Assembly: GCA_051002015.1 (NCBI GenBank)
Contig: JBPCMS010000078.1
Location: forward strand, 6,391 to 70,390
DNA from: JACDBE01 sp051002015
GTDB lineage: Bacteria > Actinomycetota > Acidimicrobiia > Spongiisociales > UBA5794
Direction of reading: 5' to 3'
DNA length: 64,000 nucleotides
Shown here: positions 15,900 to 24,263 of the stretch, piece after piece
How positions within the stretch are numbered: the stretch's first letter is position 1
Layout of the letters: each line of letters starts with the position of its first letter
The notes under the pieces: model-generated
What the model was told of the DNA's origin: nothing
What the model saw: only the letters and a program-made list of their open reading frames with translations
Database searches by the model: none
Position numbers and translations under genes: made by a program

Positions 15900-17039
15900 T
15901 CATGGCAGCCCGGCGGGCAGCAGGTCCAGGAGCGCACCGCCCAGCAGGTTGCGCCAGCTCTGCCAATGGTGGCCGTCCGCCACCTCCTCGTATTGCACCG
16001 CCATCCCGGTGGCCTCGAGCACGATGCGGAAGGCCCGATTGTCGGCCACCAGCCCCTCGAAGGTCCCAACCGCCATCCACACCTGGTCGGATGGCTGTCC
16101 CGGGTTCTCGGTGAATGCCTTCATGAAGGCGATGACCGGCTCGAACAGCGGCCCACGGCGCATCGGTCCCCCGGTGGCGGTGACGAACGAGCCCGACAGC
16201 AGGATGGTCGAGGCGAAGGTTCCCGGGTGGTACCACGCCGTGGCCAGGCTGGCCACCGCCCCCAGGCTGCTGCCGCCGATGACCCGGAGTGCCGGGTCGT
16301 CGGTGGTGTGGAACCCGGTGGCGAGCCGGGGGAGCACGTCTTCCACCACGAAGTCGGCGTGGGTCTCCGAGGCGGTGTACTCCTCGCTGCGGTGGACCGG
16401 GTCGAGCAGGGCGACCACGGCGGGCCGCACCGCCCCGGCCCCGAACAGGTTGTCGAGCACCGTGGCCAGCGAGGCGTACTCCACCATGTCGCTGCCGTCG
16501 TGGAGCACCACCAGCGGGTAGGGGCCGTCATCGGGGAAGCAGGGTGGCAGGTACACCGACACCAGACGGCGGTCGCCGAAGGCGCTCTTCTCGATCTCGA
16601 ATGCCTCGAGCGTCCCGGGGGCGCCGCCGTTCGGGTTCACCCAGCTCGGCTCGACGTAGCCGGGGGCGTGAGCGACCGAGTTCGACCCGAACGGGTCCGA
16701 TGCGGTGCGGCGGTTGAGGGGGTCGAGGATGCGGTCGGTGCGGTCGATGCCCACCACCTCGAGCTTGTACTCGACCCGGCTCCCGGGGGGCAGCGCGACC
16801 GTGACGTGCCACAGATCGCTGTCTTCGACTCGCTCCATCGGGGGGAACTCGGGGAACCGCGCCATGAAATGGACGACATCCACCGACTCGGCGTCCCCGA
16901 CGTAGGCAAAGGTGGTGGCGCCGTCGACGGTGTAGGGGGCTCCGGCCCTGGCGATGCGGCGCCGCAGGTAGGCGGGCGCCATGTTGCGGGCGGCGATGGC
17001 GAGCATGTCGGGAAGGGGAAGCGGGGTGAGGGCTGCCAT
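15900..17039 (-). CDS. Enterochelin-esterase-like hydrolase
   Basis: 379 residues. The N-terminal 150 residues resemble the immunoglobulin-like E-set domain of enterochelin esterases (TTFAYVGDAESVDVVHFMA, WHVTVALPPGSRVEYKL). The C-terminal hydrolase has RLVSVYLPPCFPDDGPYPL, the nucleophile elbow GGSSLGAVAS, and DGHHWQSWRNLL with the likely catalytic His. No signal peptide is obvious. It is the first gene of the esterase/ATP-grasp/esterase group. Siderophore hydrolysis is possible but no iron-uptake genes are nearby. Confidence 0.82.
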   Translation of the reverse strand: MAALTPLPLPDMLAIAARNMAPAYLRRRIARAGAPYTVDGATTFAYVGDAESVDVVHFMARFPEFPPMERVEDSDLWHVTVALPPGSRVEYKLEVVGIDRTDRILDPLNRRTASDPFGSNSVAHAPGYVEPSWVNPNGGAPGTLEAFEIEKSAFGDRRLVSVYLPPCFPDDGPYPLVVLHDGSDMVEYASLATVLDNLFGAGAVRPAVVALLDPVHRSEEYTASETHADFVVEDVLPRLATGFHTTDDPALRVIGGSSLGAVASLATAWYHPGTFASTILLSGSFVTATGGPMRRGPLFEPVIAFMKAFTENPGQPSDQVWMAVGTFEGLVADNRAFRIVLEATGMAVQYEEVADGHHWQSWRNLLGGALLDLLPAGLP

Positions 17040-17161
17040 TGCCGGCGGGAGGCTAGCGGCGCCGTTTCCCCTCGCCATCGATCCAATGCGGGCTACCATC
17101 AGGGCGTCTCGACCCGTCGAGCCGACGTTCCGAGGGAGCGCTGGTTCAATTCGTGCGCGAT

Positions 17162-17191
17162 TTGCCCGGATATCCGAGCGGGGCCTATCAT
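17162..17191 (+). promoter_or_regulatory. Promoter of the alpha ribosomal operon
   Basis: TTGCCC (17162-17167) and TATCAT (17186-17191) are 18 bases apart. It lies 140 bases upstream of rpmJ and restores transcription of the ribosomal genes after the minus-strand interruption. Confidence 0.6.
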
Positions 17192-17195
17192 CATG

Positions 17196-17226
17196 GCCTG
17201 GTTCCCTTCGGGTGCCAGGCTTTTCC
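17196..17226 (+). terminator. Hairpin with T-tract in the rpmJ leader
   Basis: GCCTGG (17196-17201) pairs with CCAGGC (17215-17220), with an inner CCC-TTC-GGG stem, and is followed by TTTTCC. It resembles an intrinsic terminator placed at the predicted transcript start of the alpha operon. It could be a 5' stabiliser, an attenuator, or a terminator for read-through into the operon. Confidence 0.5.
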
Positions 17227-17332
17227 ATGGGAGCGACCGCTGGCGCCCAACGTCGCCTCCGAGGCCGCGATGAGGGGTCGGACCGCTTCCGGACCGCAGT
17301 TCCGGAGGTCGAAACGCGACAGGTTCAGGGGT

Positions 17333-17446
17333 ATGAAGGTCTCAGCGTCCGCCAAGAAGATGTGTGAGAAGTGCCGGATCATCCGGAGACACGGTCGTGT
17401 CTGGGTGATCTGCTCCAACCCACGTCACAAGCAGCGTCAGGGGTAA
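17333..17446 (+). CDS. rpmJ: 50S ribosomal protein L36
   Basis: 37 residues (MKVSASAKKMCEKCRIIRR...), with the zinc ligands C-x2-C and the later Cys and His (ICSNPRHKQRQG) of the zinc form. ATG 17333 is selected by family length; the frame is open upstream but not L36-like. In related operons infA usually lies just before this gene. No infA-like sequence is visible in the 290 bases upstream. Confidence 0.95.
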   Translation: MKVSASAKKMCEKCRIIRRHGRVWVICSNPRHKQRQG

Positions 17447-17449
17447 TCG

Positions 17450-17827
17450 ATGGCTCGTATCGCCGGAACCGATCTTCCCAGGGACAAGCGGGTCGAGATC
17501 GGGCTCACCTACATCTTCGGGGTGGGCAGGACCACATCGCAGCGGATGCTCACCGATCTCGACATCGACGTCGACACCAAGGTGCGCGATCTCACCGACG
17601 CCGAGGTGGTCAAGATCCGCCAGTACGTCGACTCGAACCTCACCGTCGAGGGCGACCTGCGACGGGACGTCGCCCAGAACATCAAGCGCAAGATCGAGAT
17701 CGGCAGCTACCAGGGGCTGCGCCACCGGCGCGGCCTCCCGGTGCGCGGGCAGCGCACCCACACCAACGCCCGTACCCGCAAGGGTAAGGCGGCCCCGGTT
17801 GCGGGGAAGAAGAAGGTCGGCAAGTAG
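17450..17827 (+). CDS. rpsM: 30S ribosomal protein S13
   Basis: 125 residues starting MARIAGTDLPRDKRVEIGLTYI, with the helix-hairpin-helix region and the basic YQGLRHRRGLPVRGQRTHTNARTRKG tail that contacts the P site. It begins three bases after rpmJ. A Lys-rich extension ends the protein. Confidence 0.97.
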   Translation: MARIAGTDLPRDKRVEIGLTYIFGVGRTTSQRMLTDLDIDVDTKVRDLTDAEVVKIRQYVDSNLTVEGDLRRDVAQNIKRKIEIGSYQGLRHRRGLPVRGQRTHTNARTRKGKAAPVAGKKKVGK

Positions 17828-17842
17828 GTCTAGAGGTAACAC

Positions 17843-18235
17843 GTGGCCAAGCAGCAGCGCACCCCGGGCAGGAGGCGGATCAAGCGGACCATTCCGCATG
17901 GTCAGGCGCACATCCGCGCCACCTTCAACAACACCATCATCTCCATCTCCGACCAGGACGGTGGCGTGGTGGCGTGGACGTCCGGCGGATCGGTCGGGTT
18001 CAAGGGATCGAGGAAGTCGACCCCGTACGCCGCCCAGGTCGCCGCCGAGCAGGCCGCCCGCCGCGCCGGCGAGATGGGGATCCGCAAGCTGGACGTCATC
18101 GTGCGTGGCTCGGGCTCGGGTCGCGACACCGCCATCCGCACCCTGCAGAACATGGGTATCGAGGTGACCGGGGTCAAGGACGTCACCCCCAACCCGCACA
18201 ATGGCTGCCGGCCCAAGAAGCGCAAGGGCCGCTGA
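17843..18235 (+). CDS. rpsK: 30S ribosomal protein S11
   Basis: 130 residues with GQAHIRATFNNTIISISDQ, the GSRKSTPYAAQ segment and the PHNGCRPKKRKGR end typical of S11, a platform protein near the mRNA exit. The start is GTG 17843 behind an aggtaac-like site. Its stop overlaps rpsD (TGATG). Confidence 0.97.
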   Translation: MAKQQRTPGRRRIKRTIPHGQAHIRATFNNTIISISDQDGGVVAWTSGGSVGFKGSRKSTPYAAQVAAEQAARRAGEMGIRKLDVIVRGSGSGRDTAIRTLQNMGIEVTGVKDVTPNPHNGCRPKKRKGR

Positions 18236-18840
18236 TGGCTCGCTACACCGGACCCAGGACCAAGGTCAGCCGCCGCGCCCGCCAGCTCCTCGACGAGAAC
18301 AAGGCCAAGTACTTCGACAAGCGGCCCTATCCGCCCGGCCAGCACGGCCGGGGCAGGATCCGCGAGTCCCAGTACCAGATCCAGCTGCGCGAGAAGCAGA
18401 AGCTGCGCTTCATGTACGGCGTGCTCGAGCGTCAGTTCCGGCGCTACTACGAGCTCGCCGCCCGCCAGAAGGGCATCACCGGCGAGAACCTGCTCCGCCT
18501 GCTCGAGACCAGGCTCGACAACGTCGTGTACCGGGCGGGCTTCGCCCACACCCGCCCCCAGGCCAGGCAGCTGGTCAACCACAGCCACTTCCTGGTGAAC
18601 GGCAGGAAGGTCGACATCCCCTCGTACCGGGTCGGCCAGGGCGACATCATCACCATGAGGGAGCGCAGCCGGAACATCCTCCCCATCCAGCACGCCGTCG
18701 ACATGGTCGACCGCCAGGTGCCGGAATGGCTGGTGGTCGACAAGGCCGATCGCAGGGCCACCGTCACGGTGCTGCCCAGCCGCCAGCAGATCGACACCCA
18801 GATCCTAGAGCAGCTCATCGTCGAGCTCTACTCCAAGTAA
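18235..18840 (+). CDS. rpsD: 30S ribosomal protein S4
   Basis: 201 residues, a primary 16S rRNA binder and, in many bacteria, the translational repressor of its own operon. It starts MARYTGPRTKVSRRARQLL. The S4 RNA-binding domain is seen in RLDNVVYRAGFAHTRPQARQ and LVNGRKVDIPSYRV. No zinc Cys cluster is present in the N-terminus. Confidence 0.97.
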   Translation: MARYTGPRTKVSRRARQLLDENKAKYFDKRPYPPGQHGRGRIRESQYQIQLREKQKLRFMYGVLERQFRRYYELAARQKGITGENLLRLLETRLDNVVYRAGFAHTRPQARQLVNHSHFLVNGRKVDIPSYRVGQGDIITMRERSRNILPIQHAVDMVDRQVPEWLVVDKADRRATVTVLPSRQQIDTQILEQLIVELYSK

Positions 18841-18890
18841 CCGTCAGCTCTCCCTCTCCCTTTCCCTTTCCCGAGACCCGAGGAGCGTCC

Positions 18891-19841
18891 GTGCTCATCG
18901 TCCAGCGCCCCACCATCGAATCCGAAACGATCACCGAGGATCGTGCTCGGTTCATCGTCCAGCCGCTCGAGCCCGGCTTCGGCTACACGCTCGGCAACAC
19001 GCTGCGGCGGACGTTGCTGGCGCGCATCCCCGGCGCCGCCATCACCTCGGTACGGATCGAGGGGGTCCAGCACGAGTTCTCCACCATGGATGGCGTGGTC
19101 GAGGACGTGGTCGACTTCATCCTCAACCTCAAGCAGGTCGTGCTGCGGATGGAGACCGATTCGGCAACCCTGTACCTGTCGGCCCGGGGCAAGACCGATG
19201 TGTCCGCCGCCGATCTGAAGGTCCCGGCCGGGGTCGAGGTGGTCAACGGTGACCTCCACCTCGCCAGCCTCTCCTCGTCCGGCCGCCTCGAGGTCGAGCT
19301 GACCGCCGACCGCGGCGTCGGCTACCGCAGCGCCGACCGCGGCCGCTCCGGCGAGAAGATCGGCGTGATCCCGATCGACGCCATCTACTCGCCGGTGCGC
19401 AAGGTCGCCTACAAGGTGGAGAGCACCCAGGTGGGCATGATGACCGATTTCGACCGGCTGGTGCTCGACGTCGAGAGCGACGGCTCGGTGACCCCGAGCG
19501 AGGCGATCTCGTCGGCAGGCAAGACGCTCCGTGAGCTGTTCGGGCTGTTCGCAGACGTCGACGATTACAGCGGGCTCCCCCTGGGTGACGTCGTCATCGC
19601 CGACATGGGCTCTCCCGATCTCGAGCTGCCCATCGAGGCGCTCGATCTCACCGAGCGGCCCCGCAACTGTCTGCGCCGGGCCCAGATCCATTCCGTCGGC
19701 GAGCTGGTGGAGAAGACCGAGGACGATCTCCTCAATATCACCAACTTCGGGCAGAAGAGCCTCGAGGAGGTCGTGGCCAAGCTCGACGAGCTCGGGCTGT
19801 CGCTGCGCACCGGTACCGACAGCGAAGGCGGGGTCATCTGA
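18891..19841 (+). CDS. rpoA: RNA polymerase alpha subunit
   Basis: 316 residues. The N-terminal dimerisation domain has GFGYTLGNTLRRTLL and GVQHEFSTMDGVVEDV. The C-terminal domain has NCLRRAQIHSVGELVEKTEDDLLNITNFGQKS, the two helix-hairpin-helix region that binds UP elements and activators. GTG 18891 is supported by AGGAG at 18881-18885. The 50-base spacer after rpsD has a pyrimidine-rich run (18848-18873). Confidence 0.97.
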   Translation: MLIVQRPTIESETITEDRARFIVQPLEPGFGYTLGNTLRRTLLARIPGAAITSVRIEGVQHEFSTMDGVVEDVVDFILNLKQVVLRMETDSATLYLSARGKTDVSAADLKVPAGVEVVNGDLHLASLSSSGRLEVELTADRGVGYRSADRGRSGEKIGVIPIDAIYSPVRKVAYKVESTQVGMMTDFDRLVLDVESDGSVTPSEAISSAGKTLRELFGLFADVDDYSGLPLGDVVIADMGSPDLELPIEALDLTERPRNCLRRAQIHSVGELVEKTEDDLLNITNFGQKSLEEVVAKLDELGLSLRTGTDSEGGVI

Positions 19842-20191
19842 TGCCCACCCCCAAGAAGGGCCCCCGCCTCGGGGGCAGCCCCTCCCATCAGCGGAAGATC
19901 CTGGCCAACCTGGCCGCCTCGCTGATCGTGGAGGAGCGGATCACCACCACCGAGGCCAAAGCCAAGATGCTCCGCCCCTACGTGGAGAAGATCATCACCA
20001 AGGCCCGACGCGGCGATCTGCACGCCAGGCGCACCGTGATGCGCCGGATCACCGATCAAGAGGTGGTCACCAAGCTGTTCGACGACGTCGCTCCCCGCTA
20101 CGCCAACCGCCCCGGTGGCTACACCCGGGTGGTCAAGCTGGGCCCCCGTCGCGGCGACGGCGCCGAGATGGCGGTCATCGAGCTGGTCTGA
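19841..20191 (+). CDS. rplQ: 50S ribosomal protein L17
   Basis: 116 residues starting MPTPKKGPRLGGSPSHQRKI, with ANLAASLIVEERITTTEAKAK and a C-terminal GGYTRVVKLGPRRGDGAEMAVIEL. The ATG overlaps the rpoA stop, closing the alpha operon in its usual order. Confidence 0.97.
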   Translation: MPTPKKGPRLGGSPSHQRKILANLAASLIVEERITTTEAKAKMLRPYVEKIITKARRGDLHARRTVMRRITDQEVVTKLFDDVAPRYANRPGGYTRVVKLGPRRGDGAEMAVIELV

Positions 20192-20357
20192 CGGTCCCGG
20201 CGCATCCCCCCCACCCGTCGGCGACTCGCCAGGCCCGGTCGAGCGGGAGCGAACCAGGGGCTAACCCGGAGTGGTCGATGCTTCGCCCGCCTCAAGCTGC
20301 TCCGGGGTGGCCGGTATGCTCGCCGTCCGATCGAGAGGTGGGCGCTTGGGCGAGACG

Positions 20358-20876
20358 ATGAGACGGCTGGGTGAGGCACTGTCGCTGAGGCGCGAGGCGT
20401 TCGTGTGGATGGACCTGAACGACCGGGCAACCGGGGACGCCCTCATCCTCGTCGTCCTCACCCGGCTGCTCATCATGCTCGGGCTCGGATTCGGGTTGCT
20501 CGGGCTGGCCACCAGCGCCTCGGGGCTCGACGTGCTGTTCAGGTCGCTGCTCAATGCCGCCGTCTTCTGGCTCGTCTACAGCGGCATCACCTATGCCGTC
20601 TCCCGGTACCTGCTCGAAGGGGACGGCAGCTTCGCCACCATCCTGCGCATCACCGGGTTCGCCTACCCCACGCTGCTGCTCACCCTGGTCACCATCCGGA
20701 TCTTCGACAACGGGATCATCGCCTTCGTCGTCGCCTCCATCTGGTTCCTCCTGGTGGTGGCCCACGGGGTGCGCTACGAGAGCGATCTGCCGATCGAGCG
20801 CGCCGCCCTGGCCGCCGGGCTCGGGCTGGTGGGGTGGATGGTGGTCGCCTCGATCCTCGGCTACGGGCTGGTCTGA
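20358..20876 (+). CDS. YIP1-like integral membrane protein
   Basis: 172 residues with four to five hydrophobic segments after a short cytoplasmic N-terminus. The pattern MDLNDRATGDALILVVLTRLL near residue 20 and the GSFATILRITGFAYPTLLL segment resemble bacterial Yip1-domain proteins. Function unknown. ATG 20358 is preferred; a GGTATGCT -10-like box at 20313-20320 gives a short leader. It sits between rplQ and truA, where related genomes usually have nothing or transport genes. Confidence 0.6.
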   Translation: MRRLGEALSLRREAFVWMDLNDRATGDALILVVLTRLLIMLGLGFGLLGLATSASGLDVLFRSLLNAAVFWLVYSGITYAVSRYLLEGDGSFATILRITGFAYPTLLLTLVTIRIFDNGIIAFVVASIWFLLVVAHGVRYESDLPIERAALAAGLGLVGWMVVASILGYGLV

Positions 20877-20905
20877 CCGGTGGCGGCCGGGTGACGGGGG
20901 CCGGC

Positions 20906-21658
20906 ATGACCACCTGGCGGATCGACCTCGCCTACGACGGGACCGGCTTCCACGGCTACGCCCGCCAGCAGGCGGTGCGCACCGTCCAGGGTGAGCTGGA
21001 GACGGCGCTCGAGCCGTTCACCGGGCCGGTGCCGACCTTTGTCGCCGGGCGCACCGACCGCGGGGTCCACGCCACCGGGCAGGTGGTCAGCTTCGCCACC
21101 GAGACACCCATCGACCCGGTCAGGGTGGTGCGGTCGCTCAACCGCCGGCTGGGCCCCGAGATCGCGGTCAAGCGGCTGGTGGCGGCTGCCGACGGCTTCC
21201 ATGCCCGGTTCTCGGCGGTGGGTAGGGCCTATGAGTACCTGATCCTCGACGGCGAGGTTCCCGACCCGTTCCTGTCCAGCATCTCGTGGCACCTCGGCCA
21301 TGCGCTCGACGTCGACGCCATGGACGAGGCCGCCGCCGCCCTGATCGGCGAGCACGATTTCGCCGCCTTCTGTCGCCGTGCCGAGCAGCGGAGCACGATC
21401 CGTCTGGTGCGCACCGCCCGCTGGGAGCGGCGGCGCCCCGATCTGGTGGTGTTCACCATCGAGGCATCCTCGTTCTGCCACCAGATGGTCCGCTCGGTGG
21501 TGGCCAGCTGCGCCCGGATCGGTCGTGGGGCGGCATCACCGGGCTCGATGGCCGACGTGATCGCCTCCCGGGACCGGTCCCTCACCGCGGGGCCGGCCCC
21601 ACCTCACGGGCTCACCCTGGTCAGGATCGACTACCCCGCAGACCTTCCCGAACCTTAG
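20906..21658 (+). CDS. truA: tRNA pseudouridine(38-40) synthase TruA
   Basis: 250 residues. It isomerises uridines 38-40 in the tRNA anticodon arm. The catalytic Asp is in AGRTDRGVHATGQV, and other family blocks are AYDGTGFHGYARQ, RAYEYLILDG and SFCHQMVRSVVA. It follows rplQ and the membrane gene and precedes rplM, a common actinobacterial arrangement. ATG 20906 follows a gtgacggggg stretch. Confidence 0.95.
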   Translation: MTTWRIDLAYDGTGFHGYARQQAVRTVQGELETALEPFTGPVPTFVAGRTDRGVHATGQVVSFATETPIDPVRVVRSLNRRLGPEIAVKRLVAAADGFHARFSAVGRAYEYLILDGEVPDPFLSSISWHLGHALDVDAMDEAAAALIGEHDFAAFCRRAEQRSTIRLVRTARWERRRPDLVVFTIEASSFCHQMVRSVVASCARIGRGAASPGSMADVIASRDRSLTAGPAPPHGLTLVRIDYPADLPEP

Positions 21659-21701
21659 GTTCTGCGTACCCCTGGCGAGTACCAATCCGCTGAAGTTCGG
21701 G
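21648..21701. repeat. Dispersed 52-bp palindromic element, copy 1
   Basis: The element starts with CCCGAACCTTAGGTT at the truA stop and ends with ATCCGCTGAAGTTCGGG. The two ends can pair (CCCGAACCTTAG with CTGAAGTTCGGG, 11 of 12 positions). Copy 2 at 52331-52382 has the same ends with the same 35-base offset and a diverged middle, which indicates conserved structure. Confidence 0.75.
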
Positions 21702-21829
21702 GGGTGGCGGCTGCGGACGGATGCCGACGGTCCGAAGGATTGGCGGGAGAAGGCCCGTGGGGGGTAGCATGCGCCCGCTTCCGGTCCCTCCGGGAGCTCT
21801 CCCTTGTCCGAGGACCGGTCAGACTCGCC

Positions 21830-22291
21830 ATGAAGCCAAAGCTGCAGAGGACGTATTCGCCCAAGGCGGCGGAGCTCGAGCACCGTTGGTACGTCGTCGA
21901 CGCCACCGACGTCCCCCTGGGGCGGCTCGCCTCCGGCGTCGCCACCATCATCCGGGGCAAGCACAAGCCGACGTATGCCCCGCACATGGACGGGGGCGAC
22001 TACGTGGTGGTGATCAACGCCGAGAAGGTGGCCGCCACCGGCAGCAAGGAGACCCAGAAGATGTACTACCGCCACTCGGGCTACCCGGGCGGTCTGCGCC
22101 AGATGACGCTCGGGCAGATGCGAGAGCGGTACCCGGAACGGATCATCGAATCGGCGGTGCGGGGCATGCTCCCCAAGAACAAGCTGGGCCGCGCCATGTT
22201 CACCAAGCTCAAGGTCTACGCAGGCGGCGAGCACCCCCACGCCGCTCAGGCACCCGAAGCACTCACGATAGGAAAGGAACGGGTCCGATGA
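21830..22291 (+). CDS. rplM: 50S ribosomal protein L13
   Basis: 153 residues with HRWYVVDATDVPLGRLAS, IIRGKHKPTYAPHMDGGDYV and MLPKNKLGRAMFTKLKVY, all L13 hallmarks. ATG 21830 matches the family start (MKPKLQRTYSPK). A GGTAGCAT -10 box (21764-21770) lies in the leader, with TTGGCG 19 bases further up. It overlaps rpsI by four bases. Confidence 0.96.
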   Translation: MKPKLQRTYSPKAAELEHRWYVVDATDVPLGRLASGVATIIRGKHKPTYAPHMDGGDYVVVINAEKVAATGSKETQKMYYRHSGYPGGLRQMTLGQMRERYPERIIESAVRGMLPKNKLGRAMFTKLKVYAGGEHPHAAQAPEALTIGKERVR

Positions 22292-22680
22292 CGCAGCCAT
22301 TGGCGCAGGGCACGGGTCGCCGCAAGAGCTCGGTCGCCCGCGTCAGGCTCTACGACGGGACCGGGGTGTTCGAGCTCAACGGGCGCACCCTCGAGGATTA
22401 CTTCCCCCAGGCGGCGCTGCGTCTGCGTGCCCTCGAGCCGCTGCGAACCGTCGACATGGAGGGGCGTTTCGACGTCAAGGCCACGATCGAGGGTGGCGGT
22501 TTCACCGGCCAGACCGACGCCCTGCGTCTCGGCATCGCCCGGGCGCTGATCGTCGTCGATCCCGAGCTTCGCCCCGCCCTGAAGAGCGAGGGTCTGCTCA
22601 CCCGCGATGCACGGCGGGTGGAGCGCAAGAAGTACGGGCTGCGCAAGGCCCGCAGGGCCCCGCAGTTCACCAAGCGCTGA
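22288..22680 (+). CDS. rpsI: 30S ribosomal protein S9
   Basis: 130 residues. GTGRRKSSVARVRLYDGTG and LRLGIARALIVVDPELRP are conserved S9 blocks, and the basic tail KKYGLRKARRAPQFTKR contacts P-site tRNA. ATG 22288 overlaps the rplM stop as ATGA. Confidence 0.97.
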   Translation: MTQPLAQGTGRRKSSVARVRLYDGTGVFELNGRTLEDYFPQAALRLRALEPLRTVDMEGRFDVKATIEGGGFTGQTDALRLGIARALIVVDPELRPALKSEGLLTRDARRVERKKYGLRKARRAPQFTKR

Positions 22681-22709
22681 ACCTGCCGCGCCACGACCGC
22701 CCGCCGACC

Positions 22710-24026
22710 GTGACCTCCGACCGCCTGTTCGGAACCGACGGGGTCAGAGGTGTCGCCAACACCGAGCTCAACCCGCAGCTCGCCTTCGATCTGGCGCGGG
22801 CGACGGCGGGCTCGGTCGCCGGGGTGGTCCTCATCGGAAGGGACACCCGCCGCTCGGGGCCGATGCTCACCGCCGCCCTCCACGCCGGGTTCACCTCGGT
22901 GGGCCTCGACACCGTCGACCTCGGGGTGCTCCCCGTGGGCGGCGTCGCCCGGCTCACCATGACCGAGGGGGCGGCGCTCGGGGTGATGGTCAGCGCCTCG
23001 CACAACCCCGCCGCCGACAACGGGGTCAAGCTCATCGGCCCCAACGGGAACAAGCTCCCCGACGCCGAGGAGGATGCGATCACCGCCCGGTTCATGGCGG
23101 GCGGGCCGTACCCTCAGCCGACCGGCGCCGGTGTGGGTTCGATCACCATCATGGACGACGCCCTCTCCCGCTACGTGGACCAGCTCGCCACCGAGCACGG
23201 GGTCGCCCTCGACGGGATGGAGATCGTGCTCGACTGCGCCAACGGGGCGGCCTCGGTGGCCGCCCCCGAGCTGTTCGGCAGGCTCGGTGCCAGGGTCCAG
23301 GTCCACGCCGCCCATCCGGACGGCCTCAACATCAACGACGGGGTGGGGGCCACCCATCCCGAGACCCTCGCCGGCCTGGTCGACGGGCGGGTCGGCTTCT
23401 GCTTCGACGGCGACGCCGACCGCTTCATCGCCATCGACGAGGACGGGGCGGTGGCCAACGGTGACGTGGTCATCGCCGTGCTCGCCAACCACCTCAAGTC
23501 CACAGGGCAGCTCGCCGGCAACCGGGTGGTCACCACCGTGATGGCCAACCTCGGCTTCATCCATGCCATGCAGGCCATGGGCATCGAGGTGACGCAGACC
23601 AAGGTGGGCGACCGCTACGTCCTCGAGCAGATGCAGCGGGTCGGCGCCGTGCTCGGCGGCGAGCAGTCCGGCCACGTCATCCTCGAGGACAGGGTGAGCG
23701 GCGACGGTCTCCGCACCGCCCTCCGTCTCACCGAGGTGATGGCGGGGACCGGGCAGGAGCTTCGCCGGCTGCGCCGCGTCATCACCGAGTTCCCCCAGGT
23801 GCTGATCAATGTCAGGGTGGCCGACCGCAACGGGCTGGCGGGCGCCGCCGAGGTGTGGGCTGCGGTCAAGGACGCCGAAACCACGCTGGGCGACGACGGA
23901 CGGGTGCTGGTTCGCGCCTCGGGGACCGAGCCGCTGGTTCGGGTGATGGTCGAGGCGCCCACCATCGACGGCGCCGACCGGCTGGCCCGGTCGCTGGTCG
24001 AGGTCGTTGCCGCAACGCTGGGGTGA
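22710..24026 (+). CDS. glmM: Phosphoglucosamine mutase
   Basis: 438 residues. It interconverts glucosamine-6-phosphate and glucosamine-1-phosphate for peptidoglycan precursor synthesis. It starts LFGTDGVRGVAN. The phosphoserine loop is VMVSASHNPAADNGVKL, the metal loop is CFDGDADRF, the sugar loop is GGEQSGH, and the phosphate loop is VRASGTEPLVRVMVE. GTG 22710 is used. It works directly with glmS, which lies next. Confidence 0.97.
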   Translation: MTSDRLFGTDGVRGVANTELNPQLAFDLARATAGSVAGVVLIGRDTRRSGPMLTAALHAGFTSVGLDTVDLGVLPVGGVARLTMTEGAALGVMVSASHNPAADNGVKLIGPNGNKLPDAEEDAITARFMAGGPYPQPTGAGVGSITIMDDALSRYVDQLATEHGVALDGMEIVLDCANGAASVAAPELFGRLGARVQVHAAHPDGLNINDGVGATHPETLAGLVDGRVGFCFDGDADRFIAIDEDGAVANGDVVIAVLANHLKSTGQLAGNRVVTTVMANLGFIHAMQAMGIEVTQTKVGDRYVLEQMQRVGAVLGGEQSGHVILEDRVSGDGLRTALRLTEVMAGTGQELRRLRRVITEFPQVLINVRVADRNGLAGAAEVWAAVKDAETTLGDDGRVLVRASGTEPLVRVMVEAPTIDGADRLARSLVEVVAATLG

Positions 24027-24120
24027 CGGGCCATATCGGCCGCCAGACCCATGGCGAACCCGCCAGGCTGCCCTAAGCTCCTCGACATCAATCGAAACCG
24101 ACCGGGCTCTCGCGTCTTCC

Positions 24121-24256
24121 AGCGCCAGCCCTCGCCCCCGTGGTGAGGTGACGAGGAAGAGGGATCATCGAGCAGTCGGCGGGTGCCCTCTCGGCCGCCC
24201 ACGGCCGTAGGGACGGAGCAAACCCCGGGGGCGACCCCGGGAACAGAGGCCGTCCC
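24121..24256 (+). ncRNA. glmS self-cleaving ribozyme/riboswitch
   Basis: The leader of glmS matches the glmS ribozyme core. The cleavage motif A|GCGCC is at 24121-24126. A P1 hairpin pairs 24130-24136 with 24142-24148. The conserved GACGAGG is at 24150-24156, ATCGA at 24167-24171 and TCGGCGG at 24176-24182. P2 pairs GAGGG (24159-24163) with CCCTC (24186-24190). A P3-like stem pairs CGGCCG at 24192-24197 and 24202-24207. A P4-like stem pairs GGGACGG (24210-24216) with CCGTCCC (24250-24256). The known class cleaves its mRNA on binding glucosamine-6-phosphate, the GlmS product, giving feedback. Cleavage is expected between 24121 and 24122. Confidence 0.9.
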
Positions 24257-24263
24257 GTGTGGG

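Noticed and set aside
17040..17332. A hidden infA before rpmJ
   Set aside because: No frame in this interval shows the IF1 pattern of a 72-residue OB fold; only the rpmJ leader and promoter-like elements were found.
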